The translations under genes and the position numbers were made by a program. Source: JAVBSC01 sp031547305 (GTDB lineage: Bacteria; Desulfobacterota; Desulfovibrionia; Desulfovibrionales; Desulfovibrionaceae). Taken from it: a stretch of 50,010 bases of DNA. Below are positions 17,546 to 24,271 of this stretch, in pieces. How positions within the stretch are numbered: position 1 is the stretch's first letter; every line of letters starts with the position of its first letter. The DNA lies in assembly GCA_031547305.1 (NCBI GenBank), contig JAVBSC010000049.1, forward strand, positions 1-50,010, in the 5' to 3' direction. Under the pieces are notes generated by a model. It was given only the letters and a program-made list of their open reading frames with translations, was not told the origin of the DNA and did no database searches.

Positions 17546-18385
17546 ATGGAGATGCTCAGTTATCAGTTTATGCAGAACGCCGTGCTGGCGGCTGTTCTGG
17601 CCGGTCTGGCCTGCGGGATTGTCGGGACTCTGGTGGTGATCAACCGCCTGGCTTTCCTGGCCGGCGGAGTGGCTCACGCCGCTTACGGCGGCATAGGCCT
17701 GGCTTTTGCCTTTGGCCTGCCGGTGCTGGCCTGCACCATCGGCTTTTCTCTGGCCGCCTCCCTGCTCATGGGCTGGGTGATTATAAGGGGGGCGGCCCAA
17801 AACGCGGCCAAGGACGAGTCTGATGCGGCCATAGGCGTGCTCTGGGCCTTTGGCATGGCCTTCGGGATCATCCTTATAGAACTCACCCCCGGTTACGCGG
17901 CGGATCTGATGGCTTTTCTCTTTGGCAGCATCCTGGCCGTGCCCCGGCCGGATCTGCTGGCCATGCTGTTTTTTGACCTGGCCCTTTTGCTGATCATTTG
18001 GCAGTTCCACCAGGGCCTGTGGGCCATTTCGCTGGATCGCGGCTTTGCGGAAGCCAGGGGACTGCCGGTGAACGCGCTGTTCCTGCTGCTGATCGCCCTG
18101 AGCGCCGTGGCCGTGGTCATGCTCATCCGGGTGGTCGGGCTTATTCTGGTTCTGGCTCTCTTGACCATTCCCCCGCAAATGGCCCGGCGCTTCTGCTCCG
18201 GCATGGCCGGAACCATGCTGGCCGCGTCCATGCTGGCCGTGCTCTTCTGCCTGGCCGGCCTGTTTCTGTCCTACTACCTGGACATCTCTTCCGGCTCGGT
18301 CATAATTGCCGTGGCCACCTGCGCTTATTTTCTGCAAATCCCGCTTTACGCCGGAGTGAAAAAGTTCTCGGCCGCCCGGCGCTGA
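17546..18385 (+). CDS. Metal ABC transporter permease, ZnuB-like (ABC-3 family)
   Basis: 279 residues from the ATG at 17546, one base after the ATPase stop, so translation is coupled. About eight hydrophobic segments are seen, with the ABC-3 family pattern GTLVVINRLAFLAGGVAHAAYGGIGLAFAFG. It forms the inner-membrane channel of the zinc/manganese importer and completes the three-gene operon. Confidence 0.92.
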   Translation: MEMLSYQFMQNAVLAAVLAGLACGIVGTLVVINRLAFLAGGVAHAAYGGIGLAFAFGLPVLACTIGFSLAASLLMGWVIIRGAAQNAAKDESDAAIGVLWAFGMAFGIILIELTPGYAADLMAFLFGSILAVPRPDLLAMLFFDLALLLIIWQFHQGLWAISLDRGFAEARGLPVNALFLLLIALSAVAVVMLIRVVGLILVLALLTIPPQMARRFCSGMAGTMLAASMLAVLFCLAGLFLSYYLDISSGSVIIAVATCAYFLQIPLYAGVKKFSAARR

Positions 18386-18387
18386 CC

Positions 18388-18404
18388 TGGCAAGATCCTT
18401 GCAT
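18388..18404 (+). promoter_or_regulatory. sigma-54 promoter for the FlgO-family operon
   Basis: TGGCAA-GATCC-TTGCAT matches the sigma-54 consensus TGGCAC-N5-TTGCA at both the -24 GG and -12 GC elements. It starts 2 bases after the ZnuB-like stop and lies about 145 bases before the FlgO-like start. Predicted transcription begins near 18414, giving a 135-base leader. Confidence 0.75.
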
Positions 18405-18408
18405 AAAA

Positions 18409-18465
18409 ACGGCAAAGCTGTTTTCCCGGCCGGTCCGGGAAAATTATTCCGCTTTGTTTTGCCGT
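18409..18465 (+). terminator. nested hairpins in the FlgO-operon leader / znu operon end
   Basis: The inner stem TTTTCCCGG / CCGGGAAAA (18421-18443) is followed by TTATT. An outer imperfect stem ACGGCAAAGC / GCTTTG-TTTTGCCGT encloses it. It may end the znu-like transcript, but it sits just after the sigma-54 start point, so it would also be in the new transcript's leader. Confidence 0.45.
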
Positions 18466-18548
18466 AAGAAACTCAAGCTTTGCCCGGTTATGCCGATAAG
18501 GGCTTTAGACTTGCCGCCGGGCAAGGCCGACTCAAGGAGACTTTTTAT

Positions 18549-19406
18549 ATGCCCAGCCTGTTTAAAACCATGCTGCTGGCTTTATGCCTGCTCGCCGCCC
18601 CGGCCGCTTACGCGGCGCAACCGGCCCAACCCGCGCCACTGCCGGGCCAGCCGGACTTCGAGTCCGGCAGCGGCCTGGTCTACGACGATTTGCGCGCCAA
18701 CATGCCCCTGGCTGTGGAGCCTGGCGGCGAAGCCACCTATAACGGCCAGCGCGTGGTCAGCCGCACGGTCACCAAGTTCGACCAGGGCATGGCCATTCCG
18801 GACGGAGCGGGCGGCGTAGTCGTGGCTCCGGGCAAAAACCGCCAGCCGGCCAACCCCAATTACGTGAACGCCAGGGAACTCAAGCTGAAGGTCCGGGAGC
18901 TGGCGGATCAGCTGATCGGCGGTTTGCGCGACCAATCCCTCAGCGGCGTTGTGGCCCTGCCCACATCTTTTGTCATGCAGGACGATTTTGAACGCACTTC
19001 GTCCTTTGGACGCTTCATTGCGGAACTGCTCTACTACGAGTTCAACCAGCGCGGCTTTCCTGTCAGGGAATACCGCCTGGACAACAAGATCAGCGTGCGG
19101 GACGATGGGGAGTTTTTGCTCTCCCGCGCCGTGGGCTCCTTGCCCACCGTGTCCGGCCAGGTCTACGTAATCGGCACCTATTACACGGACGGCACGACCA
19201 TATTTGTGAACTCCCGGCTGATCCGCAAGGACGGCGCGGTGCTGCGCAGCGCCAATCTTGTGCTGGAATCCAACGCTCTGACCCGCCGCATGCTGGCCAA
19301 TTCCGGAAAAAAAATCAAAAGCGGCAGCCTGGAGATTAAATCTTTTGAAAGCACCCGGCCCCAGGTCAGCGCGGATCCGGTGGATAGCGGCCTGGACATT
19401 CATTAG
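18549..19406 (+). CDS. FlgO-family outer-membrane/periplasmic protein
   Basis: 285 residues from the ATG at 18549 (AAGGAGA about 9 bases upstream). The signal peptide ends near AAYA-AQPAQ. The C-terminal half (about 110-255) has the FlgO-type pattern: two-strand region with VVALPTSFVMQDDFERTSSFGRFIAELLYYEF, then VREYRL, FLLSR and VYVIGTYYTDGTTIFVNSRLI. In Vibrio, FlgO is an outer-membrane protein needed for full motility. Here a sigma-54 promoter, as at the flagellin gene, supports a flagellar or envelope role. First gene of a three-gene operon. Confidence 0.78.
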   Translation: MPSLFKTMLLALCLLAAPAAYAAQPAQPAPLPGQPDFESGSGLVYDDLRANMPLAVEPGGEATYNGQRVVSRTVTKFDQGMAIPDGAGGVVVAPGKNRQPANPNYVNARELKLKVRELADQLIGGLRDQSLSGVVALPTSFVMQDDFERTSSFGRFIAELLYYEFNQRGFPVREYRLDNKISVRDDGEFLLSRAVGSLPTVSGQVYVIGTYYTDGTTIFVNSRLIRKDGAVLRSANLVLESNALTRRMLANSGKKIKSGSLEIKSFESTRPQVSADPVDSGLDIH

Positions 19407-19428
19407 TCGCTGATGAAGGATAAATATT

Positions 19429-19728
19429 ATGCCGCATAGAATATTGAATATCCTGCTGGCCGCCCTGCTCTGCCCGCCCCTGGCCGCTTGTTCCTGGTTC
19501 AACTCCGAACGGGGCAAGGTGCAGAATGCCGAGGTGGCTGTGGTGAACCAGCACCCGGACAGCGTCTGGAACCTTAAGATGGGGCGCGATTACGCGGCCG
19601 ACGGCCGCTTCGAGCTGGCCAAGGAACACTACCTGCTGGCCCTGGCCGCCGCCCAGGACCCGGACATGCGCCGGATGCTCAACAACGAACTCCAAAGCGT
19701 GGATCTGATGATCCAGACCATGCGCTAG
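19429..19728 (+). CDS. Small lipoprotein with TPR-like helices
   Basis: 99 residues. The signal ends in a lipobox, PLAAC-S, with the lipid-attached cysteine at about residue 21. The mature part contains one TPR-like pair of helices (VWNLKMGRDYAADGRFELAKEHYLLALAA). The residue after the cysteine is serine, which favours outer-membrane sorting. It lies between two FlgO-family genes and probably forms part of the same envelope complex. The exact function is unknown. Confidence 0.72.
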   Translation: MPHRILNILLAALLCPPLAACSWFNSERGKVQNAEVAVVNQHPDSVWNLKMGRDYAADGRFELAKEHYLLALAAAQDPDMRRMLNNELQSVDLMIQTMR

Positions 19729-19749
19729 AGCGCCGGGGGGAAAAATACC

Positions 19750-20319
19750 GTGAAAAAACTGATTTTCATACTGATACTTCTGTTCGTACCTGTCTGCGCC
19801 ATGGCCGGCACCATGCCCCAGGCAGCGGCTTCGCTGGGGCGCCAGCTCAACCGGCAGATGGCCGAGCATACCGGCAACGTGGACATGCCCGGCCACGGGA
19901 CTTCCCTGATCATCACCACGCCGGTGAACATAAGCGATCTGGAGGAATCCATACCGCTGTCACTGCAAATGCAGGAAGAGCTGGCCGCCTGGTTTTCCCA
20001 GGCCGGCTATTCCATAAAGGAAATCCGCAAGGGCGGGGCGCTGTTGTTCCGCGAACGCGACGGCGAGCTGCTGCTGACCAGAAACCTGGATCTGCTCGGT
20101 TCAACAAAAGCGGAAAGCGCGGCCATAGTGGTGGGCACTTATATCATCACGCCGCAGAACATCCGTTTTAACATCCGGATGATGGAAACCGCTTCCAACG
20201 ACGTGCTGGGCGCGGCCTCGGTAACCGTGCCCCTGAACGCGGAGCTGCGCGGCCTGCTGGGCGCGCGGGCCAGAACGCCTTATTTTATCGAGCCGTCCAT
20301 AGTCAACAGACTGCCTTAG
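19750..20319 (+). CDS. Second FlgO-family secreted protein
   Basis: 189 residues from GTG at 19750. Signal peptide MKKLIFILILLFVPVCAMA. The FlgO-type core is visible: SLGRQLNRQMAEH, IITTPVNISDLEESIPLSLQMQEELAAWF, IKEIRKGGALLFRERDGELLLTR, AAIVVGTYIITPQNIRFNIRM. It is a shorter relative of the first gene in the operon. Likely periplasmic or outer-membrane. Confidence 0.75.
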   Translation: MKKLIFILILLFVPVCAMAGTMPQAAASLGRQLNRQMAEHTGNVDMPGHGTSLIITTPVNISDLEESIPLSLQMQEELAAWFSQAGYSIKEIRKGGALLFRERDGELLLTRNLDLLGSTKAESAAIVVGTYIITPQNIRFNIRMMETASNDVLGAASVTVPLNAELRGLLGARARTPYFIEPSIVNRLP

Positions 20320-20405
20320 TGTCGCGGCTGTGAAATACATCGATACGCAACACTAAAATTCATATCAATGAATCTTAAAAAATTACATATCTCCTTTTGC
20401 CGGGT

Positions 20406-20411
20406 TATAAT
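20406..20411 (+). promoter_or_regulatory. -10 element TATAAT in the 20.4-kb intergenic region
   Basis: Perfect TATAAT; the -35 region (TTACAT at 20383-20388, 17-base spacing) is weak. It would start RNA near 20418, followed by AAGGAG at 20443-20448, consistent with expression of a small ORF. Confidence 0.45.
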
Positions 20412-20431
20412 GGAAGCCAGAAGAACAGGCA

Positions 20432-20605
20432 GTGCAAAATTTAAGGAGATGTACCATAAATGCTGGAGCTATTTTTATTCCGGTTATCTTTGGCGCTGTC
20501 GGATTTGCCGCAATCTCCCGGATAAATTCGGAGAGGTCAAGAGCACTTAAATTTGTGAAAGCTTGGCAAGTGAAAACACGCCGAGCTTTCCAAAACACAA
20601 CCTGA
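20432..20605 (+). CDS. possible small membrane protein, non-standard start
   Basis: An open frame of up to 57 codons from GTG 20432 to TGA 20605. Its body reads NAGAIFIPVIFGAVGFAAIS, then a basic tail ending in NTT. That is one hydrophobic helix followed by a positively charged region, as in real small membrane proteins. The good ribosome site AAGGAG (20443-20448) is downstream of the GTG. At proper spacing from it, the in-frame codon is ATA (20456), not ATG. It may use a rare start, be a slightly decayed gene, or be chance. A strong inverted repeat (20557-20590) lies in its 3' end. No family recognised. Confidence 0.3.
   Translation: MQNLRRCTINAGAIFIPVIFGAVGFAAISRINSERSRALKFVKAWQVKTRRAFQNTT
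20557..20590. repeat. 11-bp inverted repeat
   Basis: GAAAGCTTGGC / GCCGAGCTTTC (one G-U pair) with a 12-base loop. No T tract follows on either strand, so it is not a standard terminator. Confidence 0.5.
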
Positions 20606-20682
20606 AAATCCGATACGGGCTATTGTTCTAATAAACTTTGCCACCCGCCTTCGCTCCTTTCCCACAAAATTTTTCATTTCCC

Positions 20683-20711
20683 TTGACGCGCCCCTGAACT
20701 GCGCTTACAAA
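20683..20711 (+). promoter_or_regulatory. sigma-70-type promoter of the NIF3 leader or small RNA
   Basis: TTGACG (20683-20688), exactly 17 bases, then TACAAA (20706-20711). RNA would start near 20718 with GGTTC, which can pair with GAACC 10 bases later. Confidence 0.55.
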
Positions 20712-20717
20712 GGTTCA

Positions 20718-20877
20718 GGAGCGGGGGAACCGCGCCGGATTATCCGGCATTATTTGTTAAATTTAAGCATGTTATAAAGAAAATATGAAGCAGGCGACAG
20801 AGCGTAACCAGCTCAAGGCCTTATCAGATACTGGAAAAAGGCGCTTTCACAGCAAAATGTGAAAGCGCCTTTTTCCT
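20718..20877 (+). ncRNA. candidate leader RNA or small RNA ending in a strong terminator
   Basis: From the promoter at 20683-20711 the transcript would be about 160 bases and end at the terminator 20833-20876. Small hairpins are visible (GGTTC/GAACC; GCCGGA-TTA-TCCGGC). A 25-codon frame (ATG 20785 to TGA 20862, starting MKQATERNQLKALSDTGK) covers the whole left arm of the terminator, so its translation could prevent hairpin formation. It matches no RNA family I recognise; 6S, SRP and tmRNA hallmarks are absent. Confidence 0.45.
20833..20876 (+). terminator. strong intrinsic terminator just before the NIF3 gene
   Basis: A 19-bp perfect stem (GGAAAAAGGCGCTTTCACA / TGTGAAAGCGCCTTTTTCC) with loop GCAAAA. 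The right arm contains the T tract. It ends 16 bases before the NIF3-family ATG. Confidence 0.9.
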
Positions 20878-20892
20878 TGTGGCGAGGCGCAA

Positions 20893-21678
20893 ATGCAACA
20901 TGATGAAATAATTGAAATTATAGAAAAAACAGCACCGCTCCAAGCCGCCCTGCCCTGGGATAAATCCGGAATCCAGGTGGCTTCATTCAAAAAAGACGCC
21001 CGGCGCCTGGCTGTATTTTTAGATCCCACACTGGCGCAAATCCGTCGGGCCACTGACTGGGGTGCGGATTTCATCCTGGCTCATCATCCTTTTGGCATGA
21101 CGCCGCGCTTTCCGGACAAGCCAGACGATTACCTGGCCGCCCTCAGCCTGCTTCTTGGCAAAGAGATTACCCTGTACAGCGCCCACACCTCGCTGGACGC
21201 CAACCCGCAAGGCCCGGCGGCCTGGCTGCCGGATGCCCTGGGCCTGCGAAACCGGGTAATCCTGGAGCGGAGTTTTCAAAACCAGGACGGACTCATTTAC
21301 GGCTGCGGCCTGGCCGGGGATTTGCCAGCTCCCATGCCCTACGCGGATTTTTGCCGCCTGCTGGCGCAAAAGTCCGGCAAAGCGGGCTGGACCGGCTGCG
21401 GTCCCAGGCCGGCAACGATAAAACGCGCGGCCTGCTGCCCGGGGTCCGGCTCCAGTCTCATGGAAGCGGCCCGTGCGGCTGGAGCGGACGTGCTGATCAC
21501 CGGGGACGTCAAATACCACAGCGCCCTGGAAGCGCCACTGCGTGTGCTGGATTTTGGCCACTTCCACCTGGAAGAGGAAATGATGCGCCGCTTTGCCGAA
21601 CAGCTCAAAGCCGCCATGCCCCAACTGGAAGTGGAATATTTTTCCGCGGCCGATCCTTTGGCTCCAGAAGCATTTTGA
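20893..21678 (+). CDS. NIF3/YbgI family dinuclear-metal protein
   Basis: 261 residues. The family metal ligands are visible in ADFILAHHPFGM (histidine pair), SAHTSLDANPQG and a late FGHFHLEEE. Members form toroidal hexamers with a two-metal site per subunit; suggested roles include GTP cyclohydrolase-like or iron-sulfur/metal handling, none firmly established. A GAGG site lies upstream. It is followed 49 bp later by the zinc-ribbon coiled-coil gene and then rnpB, an arrangement seen in other deltaproteobacteria. Expression would depend on read-through of the terminator at 20833-20876. Confidence 0.88.
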   Translation: MQHDEIIEIIEKTAPLQAALPWDKSGIQVASFKKDARRLAVFLDPTLAQIRRATDWGADFILAHHPFGMTPRFPDKPDDYLAALSLLLGKEITLYSAHTSLDANPQGPAAWLPDALGLRNRVILERSFQNQDGLIYGCGLAGDLPAPMPYADFCRLLAQKSGKAGWTGCGPRPATIKRAACCPGSGSSLMEAARAAGADVLITGDVKYHSALEAPLRVLDFGHFHLEEEMMRRFAEQLKAAMPQLEVEYFSAADPLAPEAF

Positions 21679-21727
21679 CGCGTAATTCAAATAAATATCT
21701 AACTTGAATATAATGGAGGATAAGCCC

Positions 21728-22456
21728 TTGAGCCTGTATCTTAAACAAATCGAACAACTGGTGGCCCTGCAAAAAGTGGATGACGAAATTTATGTTATCC
21801 GCAAGGATCTGAACAACGCCCCCAAGGAAATAGAAGGCCTGCGCTCCTCTTTTGCCCAGATGGAAGAACAGCGCAACAAGCTGCTGGAAAAAATCACCCA
21901 TCTTCAGGAGCAGGAGCGCCGGGTGAATCAGGAAATTGAAGACGACGCCGCGCGCATAAAAAAAAGCAAGAACAAACTCATGATGGTGGGCAACAGCAAG
22001 GAATACCACGCCATGATGCGCGAAATGGATTCCATGGAGCGCAGCAACCGCACCAGGGAAGAAGAAAAAATGGCCCTGTCCGAGGAGCTGACCAGGCAAA
22101 ACGAAGCCCTGGCGGCCTTGGAGGGCGAGTATTCCAATATCAAGGCGGATCTGGAAGTCAAGGAAGCCGGCCTGGCTGAACGCATGGACAAAGCCAAGAA
22201 CACCCTGGTGGGGCTTGACGCCAGCCGCCGTGAAGCCGGCCAGGAAGTGCCGCTGCCCGTGCTTTCCCGCTATGAGTTCATCCGTGAACGCCTGGAACAC
22301 CCGGTGATCGTGCCTGTGGAAAACGGCGTGTGCAGCGGCTGCCACATCTCCATTCCGCCGCAGAGCTACATTGAGTTGCAAAAGGGATCGCAAATTCTGT
22401 CCTGCCCCAACTGTCAGCGGCTGATTTACTGGAGCGAGCATTTTTGCGAATCTTAA
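21728..22456 (+). CDS. Zinc-ribbon coiled-coil protein (C4-type, DUF164-like)
   Basis: About 242 residues. A long coiled coil (about 5-180, rich in Glu, Lys and Arg) is followed by a zinc ribbon with CSGCHISIPPQ and LSCPNCQRLIYW (two CxxC pairs). A start at TTG 21728 fits best, 7 bases after GGAGGA. An in-frame ATG at 21713 would overlap that site and lacks its own. The family is widespread next to NIF3; a role in RNA or nucleic acid metabolism is suggested but unproven. Confidence 0.85.
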   Translation: MSLYLKQIEQLVALQKVDDEIYVIRKDLNNAPKEIEGLRSSFAQMEEQRNKLLEKITHLQEQERRVNQEIEDDAARIKKSKNKLMMVGNSKEYHAMMREMDSMERSNRTREEEKMALSEELTRQNEALAALEGEYSNIKADLEVKEAGLAERMDKAKNTLVGLDASRREAGQEVPLPVLSRYEFIRERLEHPVIVPVENGVCSGCHISIPPQSYIELQKGSQILSCPNCQRLIYWSEHFCES

Positions 22457-22494
22457 GTTGTAGCCATCCGAACTGAAAAAGTTTATTTTTGAAG

Positions 22495-22927
22495 CAGGGA
22501 GCCGGACGGATTGGCGCCGCGCCCCACGCTGACGTAACAGTCAACGCGGGACGGGGAGGAAAGTCCGGGCTCCGCAGGGCAGAACGCTGGGTAACGCCCA
22601 GGGGGAGCGATCCCCGGAAAGCGCCACAGAAAACAAACCGCCGGTTCGCCGGTAAGGGTGAAACGGTGGGGCAAGAGCCCACCAGTTGTCGCGGCGACGC
22701 GGCAAGCTAGGCAAGCCCCGTTCGGAGCAAGACCAAATAGGGGAGCGTCACGAGGCCGGCCCGGCCCAGGCTCCCGGGTAGGTTGCTGGAGGCGGCGGGT
22801 AACCGTCGTCCTAGAGGAATGCCGATCACCCAGCGCCACTTTTACTTCTGCGGCCGGAAATATCGCCGGAACGTCAATGTAAACGTGAGCGCTGGACACA
22901 GAACCCGGCTTACAGTCCGGCTCCCTG
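22495..22927 (+). ncRNA. rnpB: RNase P RNA, bacterial type A
   Basis: Ends pair to form P1 (CAGGGAGCCGGA at 22495 with TCCGGCTCCCTG at 22916-22927). The universal core GAGGAAAGTCCGGGCTC (near 22556) and the 3' core ACAGAACCCGGCTTA (near 22898) are present. It is the catalytic subunit that matures tRNA 5' ends. At about 433 bases it is longer than the E. coli RNA (377). The extra length includes a 64-base helix bounded by CAGCGC (22831) and GCGCTG (22889). Confidence 0.95.
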
Positions 22928-22960
22928 TTTTGAAACCATCACAAGCAAAAACGGAAAAAT

Positions 22961-24202
22961 ATGCAGCTTTGGGCGATTATCCCGGCCGCCGGGCAAAGTT
23001 TACGTCTGGCCAAGGCCGGGCTGGGGGTACGCAAGCAGTTCCTGCTCTGGAGGGGCCGGCCGATGTTCTGGCACGCCGCCAAGGCGCTGAGCGTCCTGCC
23101 CTGGTTGCGTGGCCTGGTTTTTATTTTCCCGCCGGAGGATCTGGAAAGCGCCGAGGAGGCGCTGGCCGGACCGGCCGGCCGCGAGTTGGGCCTGCCCTGG
23201 CTGGCAGCGCCCGGTGGGGAAACTCGCAGGGATTCCGTGCGCCACGGCCTGGCCGCCCTGCCGCCGGCCTGCACGCACGTTCTGGTGCATGACGCGGCCC
23301 GCCCCTTTGCCGGACCGGAGCTGATCCTGCGCGTGGCCGAAGCCCTGAAAAAAGAAAACGTAACGGCCGTAATACCAGGCCTGGAGCTGGCGGACACCAT
23401 CAAACTCACGGATGGGAACGGCCTGGTGCAATGCACACTGGAACGCGGCCGCCTGCGCGCCGCGCAAACTCCGCAGGGCTTCCGGACAGCGGAGCTAAAA
23501 GAAGCGCACCGCCTGGCCGTTGAACAGGGTTGGCAGGTTACGGACGACGCGGAGCTTATGGATCGCTGCGCAATTCCGGTGCTGGTTGTGCCGGGCGAGG
23601 CGAAAAACGTTAAACTCACCACTCCGGAGGATCTGAAATTGCTTCGGGAATCCTCCCCGGCTCCGCGTCCCTGCGTGGGCCTGGGCTATGACGTGCATCG
23701 CTACGGCGGCGGCCGCCCCTTTGTTCTGGGCGGAGTGCGCATACCCACGGAAATCACTTTAAGCGCGCATTCAGACGGCGACGTGCTGGCGCATGCCCTT
23801 ATGGACGCCTTGCTGGGCTGCGTGGGGGCCGGAGACATCGGCGAAAAATTCCCGGATTCCAACCCGGCTTACGCGGGCATAAACAGTTGCATCCTGCTTT
23901 CGGAAGTGCTGGACCTGGTCTGGCGCAAGGGGTTGGAAATAACCAACGCGGATTTGACCGTGGTGGCACAGGAGCCGCGCATAGCGCCATTCAGGGAGCA
24001 AATCCGCAAAAACCTGGCCAAACTTTTACAGTTGCCGGAAGCGCGCGTTAATATTAAAGCAACGACCGAAGAACATCTGGGGTTTACAGGGCAAAAGCAA
24101 GGAGTAAAAGCCCTGGCCGCGGTCAGCGGCCTGCTGCGGGTGGCGGATGAGCCGCAAGACGCGCCTTTGGGGGAAGAATCTCTGAAAAAATCGTCCGATT
24201 AG
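22961..24202 (+). CDS. ispDF: Bifunctional IspD/IspF of the MEP isoprenoid pathway
   Basis: 413 residues. The IspD half (1-about 228) has IIPAAGQSLRL near the start, VLVHDAARPF and TPQGF: it makes CDP-methylerythritol from MEP and CTP. The IspF half (about 232-395) begins GLGYDVHRY with the metal-binding D and H, and has SDGDVLAHALMDALLG: it makes the cyclic diphosphate. The two non-consecutive enzymes are fused in many proteobacteria. A short GC hairpin (AGGCC/GGCCT) follows the stop. Confidence 0.95.
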   Translation: MQLWAIIPAAGQSLRLAKAGLGVRKQFLLWRGRPMFWHAAKALSVLPWLRGLVFIFPPEDLESAEEALAGPAGRELGLPWLAAPGGETRRDSVRHGLAALPPACTHVLVHDAARPFAGPELILRVAEALKKENVTAVIPGLELADTIKLTDGNGLVQCTLERGRLRAAQTPQGFRTAELKEAHRLAVEQGWQVTDDAELMDRCAIPVLVVPGEAKNVKLTTPEDLKLLRESSPAPRPCVGLGYDVHRYGGGRPFVLGGVRIPTEITLSAHSDGDVLAHALMDALLGCVGAGDIGEKFPDSNPAYAGINSCILLSEVLDLVWRKGLEITNADLTVVAQEPRIAPFREQIRKNLAKLLQLPEARVNIKATTEEHLGFTGQKQGVKALAAVSGLLRVADEPQDAPLGEESLKKSSD

Positions 24203-24271
24203 TTTTTACCGCGCCATTCAGGCCGCCGGGCCTAAACCGGAATATCATTTCGATTCAGGAGCACCGCTTAA

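Noticed and set aside
20368..20550. 60-codon frame starting MNLKKLHISF
   Set aside because: It spans the TATAAT element and lacks a ribosome site; the overlapping frame at 20432-20605 looks more protein-like.
20718..20877. 6S RNA, SRP RNA or tmRNA
   Set aside because: The long rod of 6S, the GGAAG tetraloop region of SRP RNA and the alanine acceptor of tmRNA are not visible.
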